Notes: generated by a model from the sequence alone, not told the origin. A DNA stretch of 15,727 nt from Prevotellaceae bacterium (GCA_030523505.1 JAUNIK010000017.1:1-15727), one strand, 5' to 3'; shown: positions 8,901 to 15,629, counted from the first letter of the stretch. Numbers and translations are program-made.

Positions 8901-10524
8901 GGAACGAATCGATTTTTGCATCGGCATGCAGACGGGTTCGCGGAGAGAACATATCAGTGCCTGAACCAACGGCCTTGACAGTTCCGCTGAATGGCGACAG
9001 ATGCATGCCCGGCAGGAATCGCTGAACAGGGAACGAGCGGGCGGTGACATCAGCATTATAGGTCATTGTATTGGTGTTGCACTTTCCTTTCAGCGCAACA
9101 TATCCCCCACCCTGACTGAGACGGAGGTCGGCATCGTAGTTGGAACCGTTAGCGAAGACTTTTCCCTTCATGCTGACACCACTCGGGATGCGAATCATCT
9201 TTCGAAGGTCCTTATCAAGAAAACTGTTCGTGAGGAAATCGACATTATAGGTTGTGACATCAAGATCGACATTCGCCATGAGATTTTTCATCTCGAGCAC
9301 ATTGCTGACATATCCCTTCGCCGAAGCCTTGAATGCTGACGGGAGATCGGCTGTGAATCGGTTGATGTTGAGATAGCGCATCGTGCCGTCAACATCTGCT
9401 TCGATTGCCAGAGGATAACGAGGCCACTGCGACTGGAGGTTCTTCGGCATATCGGTCATGAAAAGCATGACATCGTTCTTGCCAAGTTGCGCATTGCCTT
9501 TCACAGCAATCTGTCCGGGGGTATGAGCATCGAAGGCATTGAGATCCATCGTCATTCCGAGCTGGAGATGCGAATCGGTGGTTTCGGCAGTAAGACGAGG
9601 GATATAGAGGGTGGTTGAATCCATCTTCACTGCACCCGACAGAGAGCGCAAAGCAAGGCCGTTCTTTTCACGGAAAGAGGCATTACGGACCTTCAGATAC
9701 AGGTCGGGCGAGAGATAGCGCAACGAATCGACACCTACACTCACATCAGTAAGTGCGAGGTGGTTGTAATCGAATCCTGGCACTGACGGCTCGTAGCGCT
9801 GGTCGTAGTTAACACGGCATCCGGCAAGGTCGGTGCGACTAATCTGATAAAGACCTTCACCAAGATCGAAAAGTCCATCGCTGACATCGGCATTGCCCAC
9901 ATAAGCAGCCATCCGCAAAGAATCGCCTGGCATTGTGAGATGGAGGTCGGTATTCTTTATCTGCAACTGCTGGAGAGCTATCTTCCACTTGTTGGTGCTT
10001 TCTGTGGTATCCTCCGGTACACTGTCGTTGAGCTGGATATCAAAATCACCGCCATCAAGGAGCACTTCATCGAGTTTCACTGTCTCGCCCTTGAGGTCGA
10101 TACCATGACTCTTTAACTGGAGTTTCTCGGCAAAGCCTTTCACACGGGCAGCATCAACGAAATCGACAGTATTGAACTGTGCTGACTGGATATCAAGCAG
10201 ATCCACCTCCACCTGTTTCCTAAACAACGGGAGGAGCTGGATGCCCACAACGGTACGCTTGATATCGGCAACGGTGTCTTTCTGCTGTGGGATAGAGTCG
10301 TTAGGTTTGATGACTCTCACACCATCAACGGCTAAATCAAGTGGGAAAGAGAGGTTTACATGCTCCACGGTGATTTCCATGCCGGTCTTCTCTGACGCAA
10401 TAGAAGCTACCTGCTTTACTGCCCAGTTCTGGAAAGGTGGGAAGTAAAACAGTGCTGCGAGAAGCAAAAAGAGGACAACCGGAGTAGCAAGAACAATGCC
10501 GGTTATCTTGGCAGTTTTCTTCAT
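5902..10524 (-). CDS. tamB: TamB, translocation and assembly module periplasm-spanning protein (DUF490 C-terminus)
   Basis: 1540 residues, a large AsmA/TamB-like protein. An N-terminal anchor (ITGIVLATPVVLFLLLAALFYF, residues 8-29) is followed directly by the AsmA-type start (PFQNWAVKQVASIASEKTGMEI). The middle is a long run of short beta strands, as in the hydrophobic groove proteins that bridge the inner and outer membrane. The last 450 or so residues fit the TamB (DUF490) domain, including LRIHGPLDKMDINGVVEL and the terminal GVGIAWKRK. After that comes a polar tail of about 30 residues (SSNAVVTQPSDSLSNAKENQNE) that may be lineage-specific. Family role: with TamA/TamL in outer-membrane protein insertion and, for AsmA-like proteins, phospholipid transport. 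The ORF is intact, follows the pseudouridine synthase gene by 42 bases and overlaps tamL. Confidence 0.93.
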   Translation of the reverse strand: MKKTAKITGIVLATPVVLFLLLAALFYFPPFQNWAVKQVASIASEKTGMEITVEHVNLSFPLDLAVDGVRVIKPNDSIPQQKDTVADIKRTVVGIQLLPLFRKQVEVDLLDIQSAQFNTVDFVDAARVKGFAEKLQLKSHGIDLKGETVKLDEVLLDGGDFDIQLNDSVPEDTTESTNKWKIALQQLQIKNTDLHLTMPGDSLRMAAYVGNADVSDGLFDLGEGLYQISRTDLAGCRVNYDQRYEPSVPGFDYNHLALTDVSVGVDSLRYLSPDLYLKVRNASFREKNGLALRSLSGAVKMDSTTLYIPRLTAETTDSHLQLGMTMDLNAFDAHTPGQIAVKGNAQLGKNDVMLFMTDMPKNLQSQWPRYPLAIEADVDGTMRYLNINRFTADLPSAFKASAKGYVSNVLEMKNLMANVDLDVTTYNVDFLTNSFLDKDLRKMIRIPSGVSMKGKVFANGSNYDADLRLSQGGGYVALKGKCNTNTMTYNADVTARSFPVQRFLPGMHLSPFSGTVKAVGSGTDMFSPRTRLHADAKIDSFHYADFDLSGTTAKADVSDGKVKACVRCVNKLLNGDIDLDAMMDLHNIKATIACSLDKADFYGMKLTKNPLSTSLCAHVDVASDLKDYYKVDGFVSDVVIRDSASIFRPEELQVDILTRVDTTWAKVSSGDMHLDLAASGGYKVLMNVADNLTNEFQRQFNRKYIDQDSLKLVLPEGHLDFHSGPNNMLARYADRMDYVFRKADAHICTSPVDGINGFVQVDSLVTAGYQLDKIRLDLVSDEDGFKYKGQIKNEKDNPQYCFNALFDGSLFETGSDINVALYDKEDKLGIKMGLRAMLEQNGIRVKLADTNAVLGYRNFTANADNFVFLADDKRVSANMLLKAADGTGLQIYSDDDNLDALQDITLGINHLDLASIVSIIPYFPQVKGILNGDFHMIQTEEHLSVSSSLGIDALVYEGYPMGDLSSEFVYMPLEDGSHYVDGMLMHNGKDVGTIKGKYTPSDGGDILDADADLARLPLDLVNGFIPDQIIGLRGFGDGKLRIHGPLDKMDINGVVELHEAYLVSVPYGVELRFDDCPVKIQSSRMVLNDFKMYSHNDQPLDISGNVDFSSLENIAVALNMKARNFLVIDSKEQRKSEVFGKTFINFDARVKGPLTALAVNGKVDVLGSTDMTYIMRDTPLTTDNRLAELVTFTDLHDDEVENVVERPTIEGLSMDLSIAIDQGARILCALNANKTNYLDIIGGGNLRLIYKSDEMRLNGRYTISEGEMKYSLPVIPLKTFVIQNGSYVEFTGEVMNPTLNITAVEENHAAVSVDGVSRSVLFLCGVVITKTLNDMGLEFIINAPEDMTVNGQLQTMSVEERGKAAVTMLTTGMYLTDGNTSSFTMNNALSSFLQSEINNITGNALRTLDLSIGLDNTTDAAGVLHTDYAFKFAKRFWNNRISVVVGGKVSTTDAINQSLFNNVSLEYRLDQSANTNLKLFYDRAKYDYLEGYVGQYGVGIAWKRKLQSLADIFRFKGTSSNAVVTQPSDSLSNAKENQNE

Positions 10525-10566
10525 GGGCGCACGCGTAAAATAAACAGGCTGGTGAATCCAGCCAAA

Positions 10567-11241
10567 TTAGAGACCTGATGTTATGTCACGCCAGAGATTG
10601 TCGTTAGGTATAGGCGCAACGACATCAATAGATTCTTTTGATACAGGGTGAACGAACTGCACCCTATGCGACAGCAGCGAGATACTGCCATCAGGATTGC
10701 TACGGGGTGAACCGTATTTGAGGTCGCCTTTGATTGGGCAACCAATGGACGCTAACTGACAACGAATCTGATGATGACGGCCGGTGAGCAGGTTGACTTC
10801 AATGAGTGTGTAATTGTCTGTCTGCCCTATGACCTTGTACTTTAGAATCGCTTTCTTTGAGTTCTTCACTTCGTGGTCGTAAGAGTAGGTCTTATTCTGC
10901 TTCTCGTTACGCACAAGCCACGAGGTGATAGTTCCTTCCTCATGGGCAGGACGGTTCTTCGTGATTGCCCAGTAGGTTTTATGGATATCGCCGTCACGGA
11001 ACATATTACAGAGCCGCGGCAGCGCTTTTGACGTTTTTGCAAAGACAACAAGCCCACTAACAGGACGGTCAAGGCGATGCACCACGCCGAGAAAGACATT
11101 TCCCGGCTTATGGTACTTCTCCTTGATATACTGTTTCACTATCTCCGACAGCGGTTCGTCGCCGGTCTTATCGCCCTGAACGATTTCTCCACTTGCCTTT
11201 GAGACAATGATGATATGGTTATCTTCGTAAATGACCTGCAT
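10567..11241 (-). CDS. RluA-family RNA pseudouridine synthase without S4 domain
   Basis: 224 residues, a catalytic domain only. It opens with the RluA strand pattern VIYEDNHIIIVSKASG (3-18), has motif II HRLDRPVSGL (55-64) with the catalytic aspartate D58, and a late LLTGRHHQIRCQLA plus GCPIKGDLKYG, typical of the family. It isomerises uridine to pseudouridine in rRNA or tRNA; which position cannot be read from the sequence, so no specific symbol is given. The lack of an N-terminal S4 domain separates it from RluC/RluD-type proteins. It begins 8 bases after the fabG stop and ends 42 bases before tamB, so it is probably co-transcribed, though its function has no evident link to fatty acids or the envelope. 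Confidence 0.92.
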   Translation of the reverse strand: MQVIYEDNHIIIVSKASGEIVQGDKTGDEPLSEIVKQYIKEKYHKPGNVFLGVVHRLDRPVSGLVVFAKTSKALPRLCNMFRDGDIHKTYWAITKNRPAHEEGTITSWLVRNEKQNKTYSYDHEVKNSKKAILKYKVIGQTDNYTLIEVNLLTGRHHQIRCQLASIGCPIKGDLKYGSPRSNPDGSISLLSHRVQFVHPVSKESIDVVAPIPNDNLWRDITSGL

Positions 11242-11249
11242 TTTCTGAA

Positions 11250-12008
11250 TTACATGTTCATACCACCGTCAACCTGGATAATCTGTCCAGTGACATAGCT
11301 TGACAAGTCTGATGCGAGGAAAAGGCATACGTTTGCGATGTCCTCTGTCTGACCACCACGACGGAGTGGAATCTTTGCCATCCAGCCCTTGCGAACCTCG
11401 TCTGAGAGTTGTGCTGTCATTGGAGTCTCGATGAAACCAGGAGCTACGATGTTTGCACGAACGCCCTTAGGACCGAGCTCATGAGCAATAGACTTTGCAA
11501 GACCGATCATACCTGCCTTTGAAGCAGAGTAGTTGCACTGACCTGCATTGCCGTGAACACCTACTACCGATGACATGTTGATGATAGAACCACCACGCTG
11601 ACGGAGCATGATTGGAGAACAAGCATGGATGAAGTTGAATGCCGACTTGAGGTTTACGTTGAGAACTGCGTCCCACTGTGCCTCTGTCATACGGAGCATC
11701 AAACCGTCCTTTGTGATACCTGCATTATTTACAAGAACATCGATTGAACCGAAGTCTGCATGAATCTGCTTAACAACAGCCTCTGTCTCGGCGAAATCTG
11801 CTGCATTGCCTGCATAAGCACGGCATGTAACACCGAGTGCCTCAATCTCCTGGCGTGTTGCCTCGAGACCTGCTGCCATCTCGTCATTAAGAACAAGGTC
11901 AGTGAATGCAATGTTTGCACCTTCGCTGGCAAACTTCATTGCCACTGCCTTACCAATACCACGGGCAGCACCTGTAACAAGGGCTGTCTTACCTGAAAGT
12001 AATCCCAT
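11250..12008 (-). CDS. fabG: 3-oxoacyl-ACP reductase FabG
   Basis: 252 residues, a classical short-chain dehydrogenase. It has the NADPH-binding TGAARGIG (12-19), NNAG (94-97), an active-site N near 117-119, S147, Y160 and K164 in the Y-x-x-x-K motif (YSASK), and the FabG-like GFIETPMT and C-terminal YVTGQIIQVDGGMNM. It reduces 3-oxoacyl-ACP to 3-hydroxyacyl-ACP during chain elongation in the cytoplasm. Other SDR reductases share most of these motifs, but the ending and NNAGITKDGLMLRM favour FabG. It lies 40 bases downstream of the tetR gene and 8 bases upstream of the pseudouridine synthase gene, in the same direction, so it is likely the second gene of the operon. Confidence 0.94.
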   Translation of the reverse strand: MGLLSGKTALVTGAARGIGKAVAMKFASEGANIAFTDLVLNDEMAAGLEATRQEIEALGVTCRAYAGNAADFAETEAVVKQIHADFGSIDVLVNNAGITKDGLMLRMTEAQWDAVLNVNLKSAFNFIHACSPIMLRQRGGSIINMSSVVGVHGNAGQCNYSASKAGMIGLAKSIAHELGPKGVRANIVAPGFIETPMTAQLSDEVRKGWMAKIPLRRGGQTEDIANVCLFLASDLSSYVTGQIIQVDGGMNM

Positions 12009-12048
12009 AATTTTATTTAAATGAATTTATTGTTGAATATTTCTACTT

Positions 12049-12642
12049 CTAAAACACTCTATGCTTGCCCAAAGCGCCATATACCACCTTTGCCACCAAC
12101 GGCTTGCTCGCCTCTTCGCTCAAACAAGGAGCAATGCGACCATAGATGAACGGTACTTCAAGACCTTTAATACAATAATGTGTGATGTCGGCAACAAGTT
12201 CTATGTTCTCAATGTCAAACTCACCGCTGGCATTGCCTTCCTCATAGACCTTGCGGAATATTTTCAGTTCCTCATCGTCAAACTTCTTGCGAACACCTTC
12301 CACAAGCCAAATATTGCGAAAGAACTCTGCTCGGAGGTTACCATTGCGCACAACAGTTTCGCGTATCTGGGTGAGATGGGTATAGATGAGTTCAATGATT
12401 TTCTCCTGCGGACGGATATTGCGTGCAGCTACTTCATCGAGCTTGTCAGAAAGTCGCTCCAACTCCGACTCGATGACAGCAGAGAATATCTCTTCCTTGC
12501 TGTTGAAATATGTATAAAGGGTTCGACGACCTTTTCCGGATGCTACAGCAATATCATTCATGGTGGTGTTGGCCAGACCTTTCTTTGCAAACAATTGTCT
12601 TGCCACTTCTACCAATGTTGTTCGAGTCTTTGATATTGACAT
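12049..12642 (-). CDS. TetR-family transcriptional regulator
   Basis: 197 residues. The N-terminal helix-turn-helix is clear: LVEVARQLFAKKGLANTTMN (10-29), DIAVASGKGRRTLYTYFNSKEEIF (30-53). The C-terminal half is a divergent all-helical ligand and dimer domain whose effector cannot be predicted. A good ribosome binding site (AAGGAG, plus-strand 12650-12655) is 7 bases before the ATG, better than most in this window. It is the first gene of the run tetR-fabG-pseudouridine synthase-tamB-tamL, under a strong promoter with a palindrome over the start of transcription, so self-repression and control of the operon are likely. E. coli FabR, a TetR-family regulator of fatty-acid genes, is a functional precedent, not evidence of orthology. 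Confidence 0.93.
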   Translation of the reverse strand: MSISKTRTTLVEVARQLFAKKGLANTTMNDIAVASGKGRRTLYTYFNSKEEIFSAVIESELERLSDKLDEVAARNIRPQEKIIELIYTHLTQIRETVVRNGNLRAEFFRNIWLVEGVRKKFDDEELKIFRKVYEEGNASGEFDIENIELVADITHYCIKGLEVPFIYGRIAPCLSEEASKPLVAKVVYGALGKHRVF

Positions 12643-12708
12643 TTTCTTTCTCCTTAAATAGAAACAACAGTCGATGGAATTTTCACTCCCACTGCCGCCT
12701 GATTATCA

Positions 12709-12733
12709 TTGCACATAATTTTTAACTGTGCAA
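12709..12733. promoter_or_regulatory. Candidate TetR operator (inverted repeat)
   Basis: A perfect 7-bp inverted repeat TTGCACA-N11-TGTGCAA. One half overlaps the end of the -7 element of the tetR promoter and the spacer covers the predicted start of transcription. That geometry fits autorepression. One caution: TTTGCAC after the -7 box is also common to the other promoters here, so one half-site may be promoter sequence; the matching half downstream is what makes it notable. Confidence 0.5.
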
Positions 12734-12761
12734 AGTTACCAATTATATTACACACCACAAA
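12731..12761 (-). promoter_or_regulatory. Promoter of the tetR-fabG-tamB-tamL operon
   Basis: Minus-strand TTTG (12758-12761), 19-base spacer, TAACTTTG (12731-12738), followed by CAC. Excellent match to the Bacteroidota consensus. The expected start near 12724 leaves a leader of about 80 bases before tetR. Confidence 0.85.
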
Positions 12762-12819
12762 ACAAAATGAGCAAAAAATAGGGCATTTAGAGCAAATTTC
12801 ATAAAAAAGACCTCAAATA

Positions 12820-12851
12820 TTTGGCCAGGTCAGAAAAAATGTGTACCTTTG
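12820..12851 (+). promoter_or_regulatory. Promoter of tRNA-fMet
   Basis: TTTG (12820-12823), 20-base spacer, TACCTTTG (12844-12851), then CAC, about 40 bases before the mature tRNA 5' end. It is divergent from the tetR promoter, with about 60 bases between the two upstream elements. Confidence 0.85.
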
Positions 12852-12891
12852 CACTCGCAAATGAGGGATGCCCCATTTGAATGGTTAATAT

Positions 12892-12964
12892 CGCGGAGTG
12901 GAGCAGTTGGTAGCTCGCCAGGCTCATAACCTGGAGGTCGCGTGTTCGAGTCTCGCCTCCGCAA
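12892..12964 (+). tRNA. Initiator tRNA-fMet (CAT anticodon)
   Basis: A cloverleaf of 73 bases with anticodon loop CTCATAA. Position 1 is C and position 72 is A, the unpaired C1-A72 end that marks bacterial initiator tRNA; the remaining six acceptor pairs (GCGGAG with CTCCGC) are perfect. The sequence otherwise follows bacterial initiator tRNAs closely, including the D-arm GAGC...GCTC and the TTCGAGT T-loop. Two differences from E. coli: the anticodon stem has A29-U41 instead of the third consecutive G-C pair, and position 52-62 in the T-stem is a U-U mismatch. CCA is not encoded. It has its own promoter and terminator. Confidence 0.95.
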
Positions 12965-12969
12965 CTATA

Positions 12970-12995
12970 AGCAAGCTTTCGGGCTTGCTTTTTTT
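12970..12995 (+). terminator. Terminator of tRNA-fMet
   Basis: Stem AGCAAGC (12970-12976) with GCTTGCT (12983-12989), loop TTTCGG, then six T at 12990-12995, starting six bases after the tRNA. Confidence 0.9.
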
Positions 12996-13000
12996 GTTGC

Positions 13001-13030
13001 AAAAAAAAGGGAAGGCACTGTGGCCCTCCC
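13001..13030 (-). terminator. Terminator of the lemA-htpX transcript
   Basis: Minus-strand stem GGGAGGGC with GCCTTCCC (plus-strand 13023-13030 and 13009-13016, one G-U pair), followed by eight T (13001-13008), 30 bases after the protease stop codon. Confidence 0.85.
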
Positions 13031-13059
13031 ATATGATAACTAATAATATTATAGTTCCA

Positions 13060-14058
13060 TTAGAACTGCTCAAGGATTGCAATTCGCTTCCTTGGATCTG
13101 GATGTGTCGAGAACAATGAGTTCATGAATCCCATCACGCCCGTCTTCATCTCGTCTGGATGCATAATAAACAATTGTGCTACATCTTCACGGTTTACATT
13201 ATCCAACCCCGGATCGTTAGAGATCTTTCTCAATGCTGATGCTAATGCACGAGGATTGCCACACAGTTCGGCACCCCCAGCATCAGCCATGTACTCTCTT
13301 CTTCGTGATATCGCAAAACGAGTAACGAGGGTGAAAACATAAGCTATGGCACAACACACAACGCCTATAAGCAGGGCTACTATCAGCGACACTCCGTTGC
13401 CTTCGTTATTGTTTCTGTTGGATCTGCCATAGTACATTGTATTCTCCAAGAAACGCAGTACGAGATTCATCGCTGTGGAAATAATTCCTACGAACACAAT
13501 GCTGGTAATGAGCAAACGTGTATCCTTGTTTCGTATATGAGTAAGTTCGTGACCAATAACACCTGCGAGTTCTTCATCATCGAGAAGATCTATGATACCT
13601 GTTGTAAGAGTTACCGTGTATGACTCCTTATTGATGCCACTAGCAAAAGCATTCAATTGCGGATCATCAACGACATTGATTTTTGGCATATCCATTCCAC
13701 ATGTCATACAGAGATTCTCCACAATATTATAAATACGTGGATTCTCCCTACGCTCCAAGGTACGAGCTCCAACAGCGTTCTTCACCATTGATGCATTTGC
13801 AAAATAGGCAATGCCAAACCACACTCCTACTCCACTTGCTACCCATGGAATGACATGAACGAACTGGGAGTTGACACTGTCAATATTCACTCCCTGAACG
13901 AAATAGCCAGCAGAATCGTAATATCCTCCTCCAAAATAGTTAAGCAGAGCCATGAATATCCATACCATGACAAGAATAATGCATGGAAAGGCTAAAAGCA
14001 ACAGCACCGAATAGGTGTTGTTCCTTGCTATCTGGGTCTGCATACCAACATATTTCAT
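13060..14058 (-). CDS. htpX: M48-family membrane zinc metalloprotease (HtpX-like)
   Basis: Inner-membrane protease of the Ste24/HtpX family, thought to degrade misfolded membrane proteins with the active site on the cytoplasmic side. Counting from the longest frame (GTG at 14106, 348 residues), it has hydrophobic segments near 33-56 and 83-103, the zinc motif HELTH (H186, E187, H190), two more membrane segments near 198-216 and 240-262, and the third ligand E271 in RRREYMADAG. I start it at the ATG at 14058 (MKYVGMQTQIARNN, 332 residues), because relatives as I recall begin there and the 16 residues before it (from GTG, SFFRRMMPFST) look like untranslated sequence. The start is not certain, since neither site has a clear ribosome binding site. 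It follows lemA by 72 bases (24 if GTG is used) and shares its terminator; the LemA-HtpX pairing is common in bacteria. Confidence 0.9.
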   Translation of the reverse strand: MKYVGMQTQIARNNTYSVLLLLAFPCIILVMVWIFMALLNYFGGGYYDSAGYFVQGVNIDSVNSQFVHVIPWVASGVGVWFGIAYFANASMVKNAVGARTLERRENPRIYNIVENLCMTCGMDMPKINVVDDPQLNAFASGINKESYTVTLTTGIIDLLDDEELAGVIGHELTHIRNKDTRLLITSIVFVGIISTAMNLVLRFLENTMYYGRSNRNNNEGNGVSLIVALLIGVVCCAIAYVFTLVTRFAISRRREYMADAGGAELCGNPRALASALRKISNDPGLDNVNREDVAQLFIMHPDEMKTGVMGFMNSLFSTHPDPRKRIAILEQF

Positions 14059-14130
14059 AATTATATGCGTAGAGAAGGGCATCATTCTGCGAAAGAACGA
14101 TGCCACACTATTATATTAAGGAATGATTGA

Positions 14131-14694
14131 TTAGAACTGAATCTCTGGTGCCTTCTCTACTGAAGCACGCTCTTCTCTTGGAATCTCAAACATTGGTTCC
14201 TTATGGAAACCGAACATACCAGCCAATATGTTTGCAGGGAAACTCTGAACAGCTGTGTTGAATTCCTTTGTAGCAGAATTGAAGAAACGACGAACAGCAG
14301 CAATCTTGTTCTCAATATCTGACAACTCACTCTGCAACTGGAGGAAGTTCTGGTTGGCCTTCAACTCTGGATAAGCCTCTACAGAAACCTTCAAACCTGC
14401 AAGAGCACTGCTCAACTGATTCTCTGCTTCAATCTTATCATTGATAGTAGTAGCACCCATAGCAGCACTACGAGCCATTGTAACCTTCTCGAGGAGTTCC
14501 TTCTCATGAGTAGCATAGCCCTTGACTGTCGCAACCAACTGTGGAACAAGATCATAACGCTGCTTCAACTGAACGTCGATATTAGCAAAAGCCTGTTCAC
14601 GGTTGTTACGCAAACCAACAAGACGATTATACACACCGGCAGCCCACAAGCCTACCAATACTACAATACCTAAGATAACAAGTAATACTGTCAT
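14131..14694 (-). CDS. lemA: LemA family protein
   Basis: 187 residues, normal for the family. One N-terminal membrane segment (VLLVILGIVVLVGLWAAGV, 3-21) is followed directly by the LemA signature YNRLVGLRNN and AFANIDVQLKQRYDLVPQLV, then long helices predicted as coiled coil (ATHEKELLEKVTMARSAA and the ELSDIENKIAAVRRFFNSA region) and a short C-terminal tail. The LemA family has no settled biochemical role; it is an inner-membrane-anchored helical bundle and commonly sits beside HtpX-type proteases. It is the first gene of a two-gene unit with the protease, and a -7 element for the pair lies 32 bases upstream. Confidence 0.95.
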   Translation of the reverse strand: MTVLLVILGIVVLVGLWAAGVYNRLVGLRNNREQAFANIDVQLKQRYDLVPQLVATVKGYATHEKELLEKVTMARSAAMGATTINDKIEAENQLSSALAGLKVSVEAYPELKANQNFLQLQSELSDIENKIAAVRRFFNSATKEFNTAVQSFPANILAGMFGFHKEPMFEIPREERASVEKAPEIQF

Positions 14695-14725
14695 AATTAA
14701 TTCTATTTATAAGTTATTCTAAATG

Positions 14726-14733
14726 CAAATATA
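14726..14733 (-). promoter_or_regulatory. Probable -7 element of the lemA-htpX promoter
   Basis: Minus-strand TATATTTG followed by CA matches TAnnTTTG exactly. No good TTTG is seen at the usual 19-20 base spacing upstream; the nearest TTTG is only 12 bases away. The start of transcription would fall about 25 bases before lemA. Confidence 0.55.
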
Positions 14734-14847
14734 CTTATTTAGACTCAAATAACATGCCAATAATTACAAAAAAAACAAATTATTAACATATTAGCATATC
14801 TATAAACGCTTTTTATGTGCTTTTCCTTAAAAAGATGGGTATAAAAC

Positions 14848-14875
14848 AAAAAAAGAGCCAGATAGCTCTGACTCT
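14848..14875 (-). terminator. Terminator of the lysozyme-like gene
   Basis: Minus-strand stem AGAGTCAG with CTGGCTCT (plus-strand 14868-14875 and 14854-14861, one G-U pair), loop of six, then seven T (14848-14854). It starts 12 bases after the stop codon. Confidence 0.85.
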
Positions 14876-14887
14876 ATAACGATTAAT

Positions 14888-15304
14888 TTACCTTTTCATT
14901 GCAGCGACCACTCGGTTGAAATAACCATTGGTCGATTTCTTGTTGAAACGAGGGCCTCCATTCCATGCGCGAATGGCCCACTCAACATCATTGTTAGGAT
15001 TGTATTTCTCCTGAAACAGTCGAAACATCTCCTTCGATTTCTTCAAATCAAAACGATCTGCCAGTGTAAAGCGAGTTTTAATATTCTTCTCTTCAAGAAT
15101 AGAATTACACTCTTTCACCACGATCGGAGCAATTTGTAGAGCTCCAGCATAGATACCACACTTGGCATTTGCATTACCACGACTTTCAACATGAATGATT
15201 GCATCTATAACATCTGACCAGTCGGGCTTCTCATTTTCTGCAGCCTATGCAGACATTGAGAATAAAACACTAATTGTAAATAGTACGCTTTTTCTAAAAA
15301 TCAT
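14888..15304 (-). pseudogene. Secreted lysozyme/lytic-transglycosylase-like protein, interrupted by an amber codon in the signal peptide
   Basis: From an ATG at 15304 the frame gives a signal-peptide start (MIFRKSVLFTISVLFSMSA), then TAG at codon 20 (15245-15247), then an uninterrupted 118-residue domain. That domain has the SLT-type motifs in order: HVESRGN with the likely catalytic E40, GALQIAP (the GLMQI-like turn), and AIRAWNGGP (the AYNxG-like motif), so it would cleave peptidoglycan in the periplasm. A one-base change (CAG to TAG, Q20) explains the break, since SMSAQA|A is a normal signal-peptidase site. No usable start lies between the TAG and the catalytic glutamate; the first candidates are GTG codons near 15121, after it. 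The gene otherwise looks maintained, with a strong promoter and terminator. Alternatives are a sequencing error or amber suppression. Confidence 0.8.
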
Positions 15305-15465
15305 AATATATGCTTTTCGGAGTTTGAGCTGGACAAAGCATTCAAATACAAAATGAATGAAACTCGCGAATTAGCATTATTTCAAACGCAAATAATTCTA
15401 ACGCCATTAAACCATCAAGTTATTTTTCTAAACAACAGAAAACATAACTCGTTCATTATCAAGTG

Positions 15466-15497
15466 CAAAGGTACGAAAAATAATCGAGAATACCAAA
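15466..15497 (-). promoter_or_regulatory. Promoter of the lysozyme-like gene
   Basis: Minus-strand TTTG (15494-15497), 20-base spacer, TACCTTTG (15466-15473), followed by CAC. The predicted start near 15459 gives a leader of about 155 bases, which holds two tiny frames with ATG starts (13 and 21 codons) but no evident ribosome binding sites. Confidence 0.8.
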
Positions 15498-15571
15498 CAT
15501 TTGGAGTAAACCTTGACCTACGTTAAGTCTCAGAAGCAGCTCAAAGCCAACTATTGATATAGGTCTATCTT

Positions 15572-15607
15572 AAACGAAAACGAAGACAGAAACGATAACG
15601 ATTACCG
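15572..15607. repeat. Degenerate hexamer tandem repeat
   Basis: Six successive 6-base units of the form AAACGA: AAACGA, AAACGA, AGACAG, AAACGA, TAACGA, TTACCG. It lies in the gene-free stretch 15305-15727 upstream of the lysozyme-like promoter. No open frame or promoter is seen in it. Confidence 0.5.
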
Positions 15608-15629
15608 AATATCGATAATAGTATTAAAA

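Noticed and set aside
12061..12633. Plus-strand open frame of 190 codons opposite the tetR gene
   Set aside because: It mirrors the TetR coding sequence and has no ribosome binding site or recognisable domain; the TetR helix-turn-helix is on the minus strand.
12892..12964. Elongator tRNA-Met or tRNA-Ile2 (both have a CAT anticodon)
   Set aside because: The C1-A72 mismatch and overall similarity to initiator tRNA identify it as fMet.
14888..15304. TAG read as glutamine (recoded genome or phage)
   Set aside because: fabD, tamL and tamB all end with TAG at the expected length, and the window has no phage genes.
15572..15607. CRISPR array or origin iterons
   Set aside because: Units are six bases and contiguous without spacers, there are no cas or replication genes, and the copies are degenerate.
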